NCBI RefSeq assembly: GCF_002160755.1
Contig: NZ_NFLE01000012.1
Span: 1-64,000 of the forward strand
From: Lachnoclostridium sp. An14
GTDB taxonomy: Bacteria > Bacillota > Clostridia > Lachnospirales > Lachnospiraceae
DNA: 64,000 bases
Reading direction: 5' to 3'
Shown: positions 24,135 to 33,181 of the stretch, one piece after another
How the letters are laid out: each line of letters begins with the position of its first letter
Position numbering within the stretch: position 1 is the stretch's first letter
Notes under the pieces: model-generated
Seen by the model: the letters and a program-made list of their open reading frames with translations, nothing else
Told to the model about the DNA's origin: nothing
The model's database searches: none
Translations under genes and position numbers: made by a program

Positions 24135-25835
24135 ATGTATTTGAAACGACTGCTCGCCCTCTTATGCAGCCTCGCCCTGGTGTTCTGCCTCGTTCCTTCC
24201 ACGGCATTTGCATCGGGAGGCAACGGGAACATTGACGGTGGCGGCGGTGGGATGGGGCAAGGCACATCCTCAAACTTTTGGAATCCCGGCAACGATGGCG
24301 TGCGCATCACAGTTGTGGATGCGGAAAGCGGCGCCGCCGTGTCTTCACCGCTGGACTTTTCCAACCGGACACAGAAAAGCAGTATCCTCCATTTCGGCAA
24401 AGTCAACAAACTGCAGTACCTGAGCGGCACTGGCCTCTCCCTCCAGTCCGGGGTGGCCTATTCCTGCATCAAGCCCGCGCAGTCCATGCCCACCATCGTC
24501 AGCAGCAAGGGCCAGAGCAACATTGACGCCATCAAGCGGTACTTCTGCTCGGAGTACGCCTGCATGATGGTTGCCCAGGCTGCGGGTGTGGACTATGAGC
24601 GGATGATCGCCGGCGAATATAAGCTGCTGATCGAGCCCATTGCCTACTTTACCCACAACGGCCAGTATTACTGCATGACGGCCACTGAGGCCGGCCTTTA
24701 CGATCAGATGTCCGGCGGCAACCTGCGCCGGACCATGACCTCGCTGACCCATAAGAACCTGCCGCTGTCCATGTTTCTGGAGTTCAGTGACCTTGGTATT
24801 TCCGCCTGGACCGGCAACACCACCGGGACGCAGAACAATTCCGACATCATCAATACACTGGGCGTCGGCATTGTCTGGTTTGACGAGGCCCCGCCCGAGG
24901 GCGAGATCGAGGCCCCTGATGTGGAGTACCGGGTGGATACCGATGTCATTACCTCTGTCACCCTGCGGACGGATACCGACCTGACGCCGGATAATCCCGC
25001 TTCGGTGACCTTCCACATCCTCGGCACCACCTACCGAGTCAACGATGTGGTGATCCCCGCAGGTGACAGCCAGGTGGTCTGGGTCAAGTGGCATACCCCC
25101 ACTACACCGCAGACGGTCACCATTACGGTATCCGTCAGCGGGGCCTATACCGCCCAGGATACCTTTGTGGCGGAAATCGTGGATCTGAATGAGCATATTC
25201 CGCCCGACCCGGTGGCGACTGATACCAACCCCGGTTATACGGTACCGTCCCTGCCCAACGAAACACAGAAGCTTACCGCCAACTGGGGCGTCTGGAGCTG
25301 CTATTGGGTGCCGGTATGGGTCTGGTGCGACCATGGGGAAGACGGCGGGCACTGGGTCGATGAAGGCTATTGGGAATATGAGTACACCGGCTATTCTGCC
25401 TCCATCAGCGGCGTTATGTCCCTGATGCCGGACGATATTGTGCCGACGGCCTCCGGAAAGTCCATGAAGAGCGGGTACGGCGTCAAACAGGATGTGACAG
25501 CCACGCTCTCCACCGACGCGCCCACCAGCCACATCACCCATCCGCAGACGGTCTTTTCGGTGTTCCCGGAGTTCCAGTATGAAACCTATCTCCGCCTGCT
25601 GCAGCGAGTGTCCAGCGGCCGGAGCGCCAAATTCACCTTCCAGCCCAATGAGTTCTCGACTTACAGCCGGGAAGTGCATTTTACCCCCATCTGGTTCCCG
25701 GATGCGACAAACTACACCGTCTTCACCCAGGTCTGGGATACCTGGACGCCGGACGGGATGCTGAGTATCAACCTGAATGACTATGTTTCCATTGACGGGA
25801 GCCTCTATGATGACTGGTACACCAATCGAGAATAA
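24135..25835 (+). CDS. Large secreted surface protein of the pilus locus
   Basis: A 566-residue protein with a clear signal peptide (LKRLLALLCSLALVFCLVPSTAFA) followed by a Gly-rich linker. Several beta-rich regions follow. One near 270-360 resembles an Ig-like or CARDB-type domain (VEYRVDTDVITSVTLRTDTDLTPDNPASVTFHI...VSGAYTAQDTFVAEIVDL). A Trp/Tyr-rich stretch near 390-430 (WSCYWVPVWVWCDHGEDGGHWVDEGYWEYEY) is unusual. No LPXTG sorting signal or C-terminal anchor is seen. It is probably an adhesin or tip protein of the pilus. The last 29 bases overlap the prepilin peptidase gene. Confidence 0.65.
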   Translation: MYLKRLLALLCSLALVFCLVPSTAFASGGNGNIDGGGGGMGQGTSSNFWNPGNDGVRITVVDAESGAAVSSPLDFSNRTQKSSILHFGKVNKLQYLSGTGLSLQSGVAYSCIKPAQSMPTIVSSKGQSNIDAIKRYFCSEYACMMVAQAAGVDYERMIAGEYKLLIEPIAYFTHNGQYYCMTATEAGLYDQMSGGNLRRTMTSLTHKNLPLSMFLEFSDLGISAWTGNTTGTQNNSDIINTLGVGIVWFDEAPPEGEIEAPDVEYRVDTDVITSVTLRTDTDLTPDNPASVTFHILGTTYRVNDVVIPAGDSQVVWVKWHTPTTPQTVTITVSVSGAYTAQDTFVAEIVDLNEHIPPDPVATDTNPGYTVPSLPNETQKLTANWGVWSCYWVPVWVWCDHGEDGGHWVDEGYWEYEYTGYSASISGVMSLMPDDIVPTASGKSMKSGYGVKQDVTATLSTDAPTSHITHPQTVFSVFPEFQYETYLRLLQRVSSGRSAKFTFQPNEFSTYSREVHFTPIWFPDATNYTVFTQVWDTWTPDGMLSINLNDYVSIDGSLYDDWYTNRE

Positions 25836-26316
25836 TGTGTGGATGGCTTACCTGCTCACTGTTTTTCTGGTGGTGACGGGCTTTGCCGTCTACGACATCC
25901 TATACAGGCGGGTGCCCGACCGGGCGCTCGTCTTTTTTATCCCCCTGGCCGCGCTGGCCCCGCTGATCCAGGTCTACTTCATTCTGGAGTATGGCCGGAC
26001 GCCCATTTTCATCTGGCCCGTTGTGGCCGAGGCTCTGGTGGGTGCGCTGCTGGGCTTCTGCATCCCGCTGGCCGCTGCTATGGCGACCGGCGGCAGCGGC
26101 ATGGGCGGCGGGGATATCAAATTCTGCGGGGTACTGGGTCTGGTCTATGGTCCCTCCGGCATGGCCCTGGTATTTTTGGTAGCCGCCGGCTTCGCCATGC
26201 CGGTGGTGCTGCTGTACCGGCGGCTCTTGCGGGACAAACAGCCCACCGCGATCCCGTTTTTACCTTTTCTGGCCTGCGGCTGCTCTGTGGCGACGCTGGC
26301 TGAACTATTTTTATGA
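25807..26316 (+). CDS. tadV: TadV/CpaA-type prepilin peptidase
   Basis: A24-family aspartic peptidase (169 aa) that would cleave the pilin leader peptides. The two catalytic Asp residues are in VYDILYRRVPD (near residue 29) and GGGDIKFCGVLGL (near 103). There are about five membrane helices and no N-terminal methyltransferase domain, as in TadV. The ATG at 25807 follows GGGAG and lies inside the end of the surface-protein gene, so the two are translationally coupled. Likely substrates are the RG(E/D)-type pilins at 22429, 22905 and 33182. Confidence 0.88.
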   Translation: MMTGTPIENNVWMAYLLTVFLVVTGFAVYDILYRRVPDRALVFFIPLAALAPLIQVYFILEYGRTPIFIWPVVAEALVGALLGFCIPLAAAMATGGSGMGGGDIKFCGVLGLVYGPSGMALVFLVAAGFAMPVVLLYRRLLRDKQPTAIPFLPFLACGCSVATLAELFL

Positions 26317-26330
26317 CAGGAGAGATGCTT

Positions 26331-27203
26331 ATGAAACTCAACAACCGATTTATCTTCGGCATTCTGTCCCTGGTTCTGGCGGCGGTCATCGCATTTGTGG
26401 CACTGCCCACCATTGCCCGGCAGACCAACGGCAAGACGGAGATTGTCCGCATTACCCAGCCGGTGCTGAAAGGCGAAACAATCACCAGCGACAACGCCGA
26501 AGTCGTAGAAGTGGGCGGGTACAACCTCCCTTCCAATGTGGCCCACAGCATGGATGATGTGGAGGGACTGTATGTTACCGCTGATTTGGCAGAGGGCGAC
26601 TATATCCTTACCAGCAAGGTCAGTACCGTCCCTGTTTCCTCGGATGTGGCGCTCAACGACATCCCCTCCGGCAAGGTCGCCATCTCGCTGACTGTGAAAA
26701 CGCTGGCCTCCGGCCTGTCGGATAAGCTGCAACCGGGCGACATCATCCGCATTTATCACTTCTTGGAGACGGCGGAAGAGGTGCCGGAGCTGCGCTTTGT
26801 CAAGGTGCTGTCGGTCACCGACTCTGACGGTATCAATGTGGACAACACCAAGGAGCCTACCGAGGACGAAGAGCCGCAGCAGTCTGCCACCATCACTGTG
26901 CTGGCAAGCCCGGAGCAGGCCCGTATCATTACTGAGATGGAAAATGACGGTGTGGCCCATGTGGCGCTGATCTCCCGCAACAACGACCAGCTGGCCGAGG
27001 AACTGCTGGCCGAGCAGGACAAGACGCTTCAGGAGATCTACTTCCCCGAAACACTGGTTGAGGAAAATGCTGAAAGCCAGGATGGTGGAGAAGCCGCTGA
27101 AGGCGCCGCAGATAGCGAGTCCACAGGCGAGGCCGGCTCCGATGGGGCGGAAGGCGGTACGGAAACAACTCCTGCGGACAGCATCCCGGAAGACGGCGAA
27201 TAA
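26331..27203 (+). CDS. RcpC/CpaB-like pilus assembly protein
   Basis: A 290-residue protein with one N-terminal membrane helix (FIFGILSLVLAAVIAFVALP). A SAF/CpaB domain follows: ITQPVLKGETITSDNAEVVEV (near residues 40-60), YVTADLAEGDYILTSKVS, and ALNDIPSGKVAISLTVKTLASGLSDKLQPGDIIRIY. The C-terminal 50 residues are acidic and low-complexity. Gram-negative RcpC works with the secretin; here, with no outer membrane, it may organise the pilus through the wall. AGGAGA precedes the ATG. It ends before a bidirectional terminator. Confidence 0.85.
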   Translation: MKLNNRFIFGILSLVLAAVIAFVALPTIARQTNGKTEIVRITQPVLKGETITSDNAEVVEVGGYNLPSNVAHSMDDVEGLYVTADLAEGDYILTSKVSTVPVSSDVALNDIPSGKVAISLTVKTLASGLSDKLQPGDIIRIYHFLETAEEVPELRFVKVLSVTDSDGINVDNTKEPTEDEEPQQSATITVLASPEQARIITEMENDGVAHVALISRNNDQLAEELLAEQDKTLQEIYFPETLVEENAESQDGGEAAEGAADSESTGEAGSDGAEGGTETTPADSIPEDGE

Positions 27204-27208
27204 AAATG

Positions 27209-27238
27209 GGCGGTGAACAGATTCACCGCCCGTTTCCT
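27209..27238. terminator. Bidirectional terminator
   Basis: GGGCGGTGAA (27209-27218) pairs with TTCACCGCCC (27223-27232). On the minus strand it is followed by ATTTTTATT, on the plus strand by GTTTCC, so it serves the convergent ATPase gene best. Confidence 0.75.
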
Positions 27239-28662
27239 CACTGCTGGTTAGAAAGATGATCCTCGTTAATCAGGAAAAGCTGTGGATTTTCTTTGCCCAA
27301 GTCAACAAGACGCTGGGTAAAACCGCTTTTAGAAAATATCCCAAAAATAGGCTGATAGCCTTTCCATACCTTTTGGATTTCACCAGAAGCCTGCACCTTA
27401 TCGCGGAGAGCAAAAAATACAGGCGCATCCACCGGCTTATTGTGGTATTTGCACTCGCCTGCAAAGAATCGCTTGTTTTGATGGTCCACCGCCATCACAT
27501 CAATTTCCGTATCGCTGTCCAAATCATTCAGCCAGTAAGCTCCGATCCGCGAGGGAACAAAGTCAATGGCACCTTCCCTGCAAAGGTCTGCAAAAATGGA
27601 TCTGCAGATATCTTCATAGGCGAAGGCCACAAACTTCTGTACGAAGTCTTTTCGGATTTCATCCAGAACAATCTGCGTATTGTCCAGTTCCAGTTCCCCT
27701 TTATATGGATAGACATACCGGAACCAGAAACGCACAAAGTTATCAGAGATGAAATAAAGGCCTTTACGGGACTTCTCCGGATTTTTCTCCGTAACCGGCG
27801 TTTCCTTCACGACAAAGCCAAGGTCGCTGAGCGTGGAAAGATATGGCGTCAGCGCGGAAGTTTCTGTCCCCAGAGCTCCCGCAATTTTCCCCAGCTTGTG
27901 GTTTCCATCCGCCATCACGCGGATAATGGAAAAATAGTTGACAGCGGATACCACTTCATCTTTCAGCAGAAAGTTTGGTTCTTCATACAGAAAACCGTTC
28001 TTCGAGAGAACCGCAGACTCCACCTGTTCCAGCAGTCCTTCCTGATCGTTGAAAAACTCCAGATATTTGGGTACGCCGCCGGTAATCGCATATTGCTCCA
28101 CCGCACGCTCAAAAGAAAGATGCTGAGCGGCATACACATCCGGGAACGACAAAGGCGCCAACCGGATCTGTGCAGTCCGGCGGCCATACAGGGGGCTGTC
28201 ATAAGACAGCGCGTGTTTTTGCATCATTCCAATCAAGGAGCCGCAAAGAATCAGCATCACATTGCTGTCCTTGAGGACCTCGTCCCATGCGTTTTGCAGA
28301 ATAGACGGGAACGCCGGATTGGACTTAACCAGATAAGGAAATTCATCAATAATCAGGACTTTCTTTTCCTCCGGCCGGAATTCCGCAATGATATGGAACA
28401 AATCCAGCCAGTCGGAAAAGGCTGCACGCTGCAGCAACGGATTCTGTGTTACCCGGGACACAACACCAGACAGCCGTTTTATGCTTTGTGATTCCACTTC
28501 CTCCGTTGCGAGAAAGTAGAATGCCAGCTTACCCTTGATAAATTCTTTAATCAGCGTTGTTTTTCCTACACGCCGCCTGCCGTAAATCACAACAAAGCTG
28601 CTGTCTTTTTGGTATTCCCTTTCAAGAGACTCCAGTTCTCGTTGTCTGCCGATAAACTTCAT
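27238..28662 (-). CDS. DUF234-type AAA ATPase with nuclease-like C-terminus
   Basis: A 474-residue ATPase of the archaeal-type AAA/DUF234 class. Walker A is VVIYGRRRVGKTTLIKEF near residues 24-41. Walker B is VLIIDEFPYLV near 115-125. LILCGSLIGMM is the sensor-type segment. A winged helix follows near 255-310, then the DUF234 region, with a PD-(D/E)XK-like set DTEIDVMAVD...RFFAGECKYH near 405-425. AAGGAGG stands seven bases before the ATG at 28662. It lies antisense inside the pilus operon and is more AT-rich than its neighbours, so it is probably inserted cargo, perhaps defence or toxin related. Substrate unknown. Confidence 0.82.
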   Translation of the reverse strand: MKFIGRQRELESLEREYQKDSSFVVIYGRRRVGKTTLIKEFIKGKLAFYFLATEEVESQSIKRLSGVVSRVTQNPLLQRAAFSDWLDLFHIIAEFRPEEKKVLIIDEFPYLVKSNPAFPSILQNAWDEVLKDSNVMLILCGSLIGMMQKHALSYDSPLYGRRTAQIRLAPLSFPDVYAAQHLSFERAVEQYAITGGVPKYLEFFNDQEGLLEQVESAVLSKNGFLYEEPNFLLKDEVVSAVNYFSIIRVMADGNHKLGKIAGALGTETSALTPYLSTLSDLGFVVKETPVTEKNPEKSRKGLYFISDNFVRFWFRYVYPYKGELELDNTQIVLDEIRKDFVQKFVAFAYEDICRSIFADLCREGAIDFVPSRIGAYWLNDLDSDTEIDVMAVDHQNKRFFAGECKYHNKPVDAPVFFALRDKVQASGEIQKVWKGYQPIFGIFSKSGFTQRLVDLGKENPQLFLINEDHLSNQQ

Positions 28663-28768
28663 GTTAACGCCTCCTTTATCATAATTCATTTTATGATAAT
28701 CTATCTTATATTATATATTTGTTTTGCAAAAAGTCAAGGGCATTCCGCCCTTGGGAAAGGAGCTTCCT

Positions 28769-29572
28769 ATGGGAAAAGTCATTACCGTCTGGGGCAGCCC
28801 GGGGAGCGGGAAAAGTATGTTTTCCTGCATCCTGGCAAAAGCCCTGACCCGCGACAAGCGGAAAGCCATCATCATCAACGCAGAGATCAGCGTCCCCATG
28901 CTCCCGGTCTGGCTGCCGGAACAGATCATCCAGACCAACGCCTCGGTGGGGCAGGTCCTGAGCAGCGTAGAGATCGACACCACGCTGGTGGCAAGCCATG
29001 TCACGGTGCTCAAAAGCTATCCTTTCATCGGTCTGATGGGCTATTCCGCCGGTGAGAATCCGCTGAGCTATCCGGAAGTCAAATATGCTATGGTACTCCA
29101 GCTGGTCAACGCTGCCGCCAAGCTGGTGGATTTCGTCATCCTGGACTGCAGTTCCAACATGACCAATGTGTTCACCCCGGCGGCGATTGAGTCCGGCGAT
29201 TTGGTCATCCGCCTGCTTACTCCCGACCTGAAGGGCGTCAACTATCTGAAAGCCCACCAGCCCCTGCTGGTGGATGGGCGTTTCCACTATGACCGGCACA
29301 TGACCTTCGCCGGCATGGCCCGCCCCTTCCACGCACTGGATGAAATGGGCTATATCATCGGCGGCTTTGACGGCCTTCTGCCCTATGGCAAGGAGATCGA
29401 CCGCTGCGCCACCGAAGGAGGGATGTTCCAGGCCATCAAATACTGCAATCCCAAGTACACCGCCTCACTCAACAAGGTACTGGACGCTTTGGAGCAGATG
29501 GAGCTGGCCGAGCAGGCGGCAGAGGATGCGGACGACGAGGACGAGTTCGAGGAGGATGACGCCGATGAATAA
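28769..29572 (+). CDS. tadZ: TadZ/CpaE-like ParA-type ATPase
   Basis: Deviant Walker ATPase (267 aa) that would place the pilus machine at the membrane. The P-loop VITVWGSPGSGKSMFSCILAKAL is at residues 4-26; its partner segment is DFVILDCSSNMTNVFTPAAIESGDLVIRLLTPD near 125-155. The C-terminal 25 residues are acidic (DDEDEFEEDDADE). AAAGGAG precedes the ATG at 28769. It overlaps tadA by eight bases and resumes the pilus operon after the antisense ATPase gene. A MinD/ParA protein of other function is excluded by the tadA-tadB-tadC neighbours. Confidence 0.82.
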   Translation: MGKVITVWGSPGSGKSMFSCILAKALTRDKRKAIIINAEISVPMLPVWLPEQIIQTNASVGQVLSSVEIDTTLVASHVTVLKSYPFIGLMGYSAGENPLSYPEVKYAMVLQLVNAAAKLVDFVILDCSSNMTNVFTPAAIESGDLVIRLLTPDLKGVNYLKAHQPLLVDGRFHYDRHMTFAGMARPFHALDEMGYIIGGFDGLLPYGKEIDRCATEGGMFQAIKYCNPKYTASLNKVLDALEQMELAEQAAEDADDEDEFEEDDADE

Positions 29573-30941
29573 TCTCAACGACATATTCTTCGCGCCGGCG
29601 GCCAACCAGGACCTGACCTATGACCAGGTGCTGGAGGATGTGCAGCGGTATTTTGCTGAAAATCACGCCTCCACCATTGCCGAGGCCGGCGAGGGCAACG
29701 CCGAACGGGCCACCACACTGCTCAAAGAGCTGATGGTGCAGTACATCGTCAAGCGAAAATACGCCATTGAGGGGCTGACCACCGAGGAACTGTGTGAAAA
29801 GCTCTATGAGGATATGGCCGGTTACTCCTTCCTCAAGAAATGGATCTACAAGCCCGGCATTGAGGAAGTCAACATCAACGCCTACAACGACATCGAAGTA
29901 ATCGAGGCCGGTGGGCGCAGCATCAAGATCCCGGACAAGTTTTCCTCCCCGCAGCACGCCATTGATGTGGTGCGCCGTATGCTCAACGCCTGCGGCATGG
30001 TCATTGACGACACCATGCCCAGTGTGGTGGGCTTTCTGGACAAAAATATCCGTATCTCTGTGGACAAGACGCCCATTGTGGACCCGGATGTAGGGATCAA
30101 TGCCTCCATCCGTATTGTCAACCAGCAGACGGTCTCCGAGCAGAAGCTGCTCGATTCCGGCAGCGCCACCGCAGAGATGCTTCACTTCCTGATGGCCTGC
30201 ATCCGGTATGGCGTCAGCGTGTGCATCGCGGGCTCCACCGGCTCCGGCAAGACCACCATCATGGCCTGGCTGCTCTCCAATGTCCCCAACAACCAGCGCC
30301 TTATCACCATAGAGGAAGGCAGCCGTGAGTTTGATCTGGTCAAGCGGGATGAAAACGGGAATATCTTAAACTCCGTCATCCACCTGCTGACCCGGCCCAG
30401 CGAAAATCCGGCGCTGAACATCAACCAGGACTTCCTTTTGGAGCGGGTACTGCGCAAGCACCCCAATGTCATCGGTGTCGGCGAGATGCGGTCCGCCGCG
30501 GAAAGCCTGTCGGCCGCCGAGAGTTCCCGCACCGGCCATACCGTCTGCACCACCATCCACTCCAACTCCTGCAACAGCACTTACCGCAGGATGATGACCC
30601 TCGCCAAGCGCAAATACAGCATGGACGACGCCGTGCTCATGGAGATCATGGTGGAGGCCTATCCCATCGTGGTGTTTACCAAGCAGCTGGAAGACCGTTC
30701 CCGTAAGATCATGGAGATCCTGGAGGGCGAGGACTACCGGGACGGGCAGCTCATTTCCCACACACTCTACAAATTTGAGGTGGAGGACAATGTGACCGAT
30801 GAAAAGGGAGAGATCCATGTGGTGGGCCATCACCGGAAGGTGGGCTTAATCTCGGATACTTTGAAAAAACGGCTCCTTGACAACGGCATCTCCAATAAGG
30901 AGCTGGCAGAGTTCATGGACGCCCCGAAGGAGGTGGATTAA
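29565..30941 (+). CDS. tadA: TadA/CpaF-type secretion ATPase
   Basis: Hexameric motor of the pilus (458 aa). After an N-terminal CpaF region (YSFLKKWIYKPGIEEVNINAYNDIEVIE), Walker A is CIAGSTGSGKTTIMAWLL near residues 219-236. ITIEEGSREFDL is the Asp-box position. The Walker B region is NVIGVGEMRSAAESLSAAESSRTGHTVCTTIHSN near 300-335, including the His-box. The length is typical. It starts inside tadZ, with GGAGGA upstream in tadZ. It acts in the cytoplasm on TadB and TadC. Confidence 0.93.
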   Translation: MNNLNDIFFAPAANQDLTYDQVLEDVQRYFAENHASTIAEAGEGNAERATTLLKELMVQYIVKRKYAIEGLTTEELCEKLYEDMAGYSFLKKWIYKPGIEEVNINAYNDIEVIEAGGRSIKIPDKFSSPQHAIDVVRRMLNACGMVIDDTMPSVVGFLDKNIRISVDKTPIVDPDVGINASIRIVNQQTVSEQKLLDSGSATAEMLHFLMACIRYGVSVCIAGSTGSGKTTIMAWLLSNVPNNQRLITIEEGSREFDLVKRDENGNILNSVIHLLTRPSENPALNINQDFLLERVLRKHPNVIGVGEMRSAAESLSAAESSRTGHTVCTTIHSNSCNSTYRRMMTLAKRKYSMDDAVLMEIMVEAYPIVVFTKQLEDRSRKIMEILEGEDYRDGQLISHTLYKFEVEDNVTDEKGEIHVVGHHRKVGLISDTLKKRLLDNGISNKELAEFMDAPKEVD

Positions 30942-30944
30942 AGG

Positions 30945-31910
30945 TTGCAGTGGATCTACATCATTTGCTTTGCGCTGATCAGCGCGGGCCTCCTGGCCCT
31001 GTTCGGCGTGCGGCCGGGGGATTTTATCGATGCCCTGTTCCGCTCCCAGCGCAAGGCCGCTACCCTGTCTGACGAACTCAATGTCCTGATGGGTACGCCC
31101 GCCAAGGGCTTCTTCAACCAGGACTATGAGCTGAAGCAGATTTTGAAAGGCACCGGCCGCTCCGACCGCTATGAGGCGGTCAAGCGGCTGTCGCTGATCC
31201 TGTTTGCGGTGGGCGCTGTGCTGGCGCTGCTCATCAACAATGTGTATATGGTGCCGATCCTGGGCATTGGCTTTTCGCTGGCCCCCATCTGGTATCTGCG
31301 CAGCACAGCCGCCAGCTACAAGAAGCATCTGAACGAGGAACTGGAGACCGCTATCTCCATCATCACCACCTCCTACCTGCGAACAGAGGACCTGATACGG
31401 GCGGTCAAGGAAAACCTGCCCTACATCAATGAGCCGGTCAAGGAAAACCTGCCCTACATCAATGAGCCGGTGAAGGCCAACTTCGAGGCATTTGTGTACG
31501 AGGCGGAACTGATCAACGCCAACCTGACCAGTGCCATCAACTCGCTGAAGATGAAGGTCCCCAACCGGGTATTTCATGAGTGGTGCAACATCCTCATTCA
31601 GTGCCAGTCTGACCGCTCCATGAAAAACACGCTGCCCACCATCGCCCAGAAGTTCAGCGATGTGCGAGTGGTGCAGTCTGAACTGGAGGCCATGATGCAG
31701 GGCCCGCGCCGTGAGGCCATCACGATGATGTTCCTGGTGGTCGCCAATGTGCCTCTGCTTTACTTCCTCAACGAAGACTGGTTCCATACGCTCATCTTCA
31801 CCACACCCGGCAAAATCGCCCTGGCGATCTGTGCGGCCATTATTCTCTTTGCCCTGACGCAGATCATGAAGCTGAGCAAGCCCATTGAATACGGAGGTGA
31901 CGGCGCATGA
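30945..31910 (+). CDS. tadB: TadB-type pilus membrane protein
   Basis: Platform protein (321 aa) with an N-terminal helix (IYIICFALISAGLLALFGV), two helices near residues 83-120 (LILFAVGAVLALLINNVYMVPILGIGF) and two at the C-terminus (ITMMFLVVANVPLLYFL, IALAICAAIILFALTQI). The cytoplasmic T2SSF domain contains an 11-residue segment present twice in a row (near 154-175). The start is a TTG after GGAGG. The gene overlaps tadC by four bases (ATGA). Confidence 0.85.
   Translation: MQWIYIICFALISAGLLALFGVRPGDFIDALFRSQRKAATLSDELNVLMGTPAKGFFNQDYELKQILKGTGRSDRYEAVKRLSLILFAVGAVLALLINNVYMVPILGIGFSLAPIWYLRSTAASYKKHLNEELETAISIITTSYLRTEDLIRAVKENLPYINEPVKENLPYINEPVKANFEAFVYEAELINANLTSAINSLKMKVPNRVFHEWCNILIQCQSDRSMKNTLPTIAQKFSDVRVVQSELEAMMQGPRREAITMMFLVVANVPLLYFLNEDWFHTLIFTTPGKIALAICAAIILFALTQIMKLSKPIEYGGDGA
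31404..31469 (+). repeat. Exact 33-bp tandem duplication inside tadB
   Basis: The 33 bases at 31404-31436 are repeated without change at 31437-31469, adding 11 residues (VKENLPYINEP) in frame. A third partial start (VKANF) follows. The identity suggests a recent slippage event. Confidence 0.9.
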
Positions 31911-32785
31911 CCCTTTTGGCACTTGTGGCGATCATCTTCTTTGGTTTTGCCACCTACAACCTGACCTGCGCCTTTGTGGATATTCCCACAAAGAAAACCT
32001 CCCGCATGATGATGCTGGCCCGCAAGCAGCAGGGCGTAAAGACCGAGAAACTGCTGGATGTCTACATCACCAAAATCGCCGGACTGATCGCCCCGTACCT
32101 GAAGCTGGATAAGCTCAAGCGGAATAAGCTGCAGCGGGCGCTGGATATTGCCGGTCTGGAACTGACGCCGGAGGTCTACACGGCCCGGGCCTGGGTCACG
32201 GCGGGCGCCGTCGGCCTCTGCTCTATCCTGATGGTGTTTCTGGTGCCGCTGATGGTTCCCGTGCTGATCGGGCTTGCGGTGGCGCTGTGGTTCTCGACCT
32301 ATTACAGCGTCTTTGATTTCGTTAAGAAGCGCCGCAAGCTCATTGAAAGCGAAATTCCCCGGTTCGCCCTGACCATTGGGCAGAACCTGGAGAACGACCG
32401 GGATGTGCTGAAGATCCTTACCTCTTACCGCCGGGTAGCGGGCAAGGACTTCGGCGCGGAGCTGGACCAGACCATTGCCGACATGAAAACCGGCAACTAT
32501 GAGAATGCCCTGATCCGTTTTGAAACCCGCATTGGCAGCCCCATGCTGTCCGATGTGATCCGCGGCCTGATCGGCGTGCTTCGCGGCGATGACCAGCGGA
32601 TGTATTTCAAGATGATCTGTTTTGACATGAGGCAGATCGAGCAGAACAATCTGAAAAAGGAAGCGGCCAAGCGCCCCAAGAAGATCCAGCGTTACTCCAT
32701 GATGATGCTCATTTGCATTATGATCATCTATCTGGTGGTCCTCTGCACCGAGGTCATGAGTTCCCTGGGCGCTTTCTTCGGCTGA
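31907..32785 (+). CDS. tadC: TadC-type pilus membrane protein
   Basis: Second platform protein (292 aa). One N-terminal helix (LLALVAIIFFGFATYNLTCAFV), two helices near residues 98-135 and a C-terminal helix (MMMLICIMIIYLVVLCTEVM). The T2SSF domain is RRKLIESEIPRFALTIGQNLENDRDVLKILTSYRRVAG...ALIRFETRIGSPMLSDVIRGLIGVLRGDD. It overlaps tadB by four bases. Together with TadA and TadB it makes a complete inner-membrane assembly platform. Confidence 0.85.
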   Translation: MTLLALVAIIFFGFATYNLTCAFVDIPTKKTSRMMMLARKQQGVKTEKLLDVYITKIAGLIAPYLKLDKLKRNKLQRALDIAGLELTPEVYTARAWVTAGAVGLCSILMVFLVPLMVPVLIGLAVALWFSTYYSVFDFVKKRRKLIESEIPRFALTIGQNLENDRDVLKILTSYRRVAGKDFGAELDQTIADMKTGNYENALIRFETRIGSPMLSDVIRGLIGVLRGDDQRMYFKMICFDMRQIEQNNLKKEAAKRPKKIQRYSMMMLICIMIIYLVVLCTEVMSSLGAFFG

Positions 32786-32983
32786 CAGGTATTCGCCCAC
32801 GCCTCTGGTGGGGGCTTTCCATATACCCGCTCCCACCCGGGGGCGAATCTACGATGGAGGTGATGTTTTGTACCGCAGTGGGTTCCCATAGCAGCCGCTA
32901 TGCCGGCTGCCTTCCATCCATTTCCCCAGGGCCGGCCTGCTCCCAGGCCGGTCCTGAACCTACCGTCTGAACAGGAGAAATCC

Positions 32984-33130
32984 ATGTCGAAGAAAAAATA
33001 TATTCCGCCTGACGGCGAAGATGGGCGGAGGCGCCGGTTCCGGTGGCTTTTGCGCCAGAAGCCGAAAGCGTATCCGGACAGGCCCCGCTCAAACAAAAAC
33101 GGCCTGCTCAAACCTATCCGCCGGTCCTGA
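32984..33130 (+). CDS. Small basic protein (48 aa) in the pilus locus
   Basis: CAGGAGA lies six bases before the ATG. The product MSKKKYIPPDGEDGRRRRF... is rich in Arg and Lys with no membrane segment. It lies between tadC and the pilin gene. The 200 bases before it (32786-32983) hold no convincing gene: only a TTG-started 7-codon reading after GGAGG and a 38-codon reading. Function unknown. Confidence 0.5.
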   Translation: MSKKKYIPPDGEDGRRRRFRWLLRQKPKAYPDRPRSNKNGLLKPIRRS

Positions 33131-33181
33131 CCGGCCATAACCATACCAAAATCCAATATCACATTTACAGGAGGTATTTCC

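Noticed and set aside
24345-25679. Minus-strand frame of 444 codons opposite the surface-protein gene
   Set aside because: Composition is typical of an antisense shadow and no Shine-Dalgarno site is present.
27256-28491. Plus-strand frame of 411 codons opposite the DUF234-type ATPase
   Set aside because: The minus strand has Walker motifs, a good start and a terminator. The plus-strand reading lacks all of these.
32786-32983. Gene starting at 32853 or 32868 between tadC and the 48-residue gene
   Set aside because: The 38-codon reading has its start touching the GGAGG, and the TTG reading stops after seven codons. Neither is convincing.
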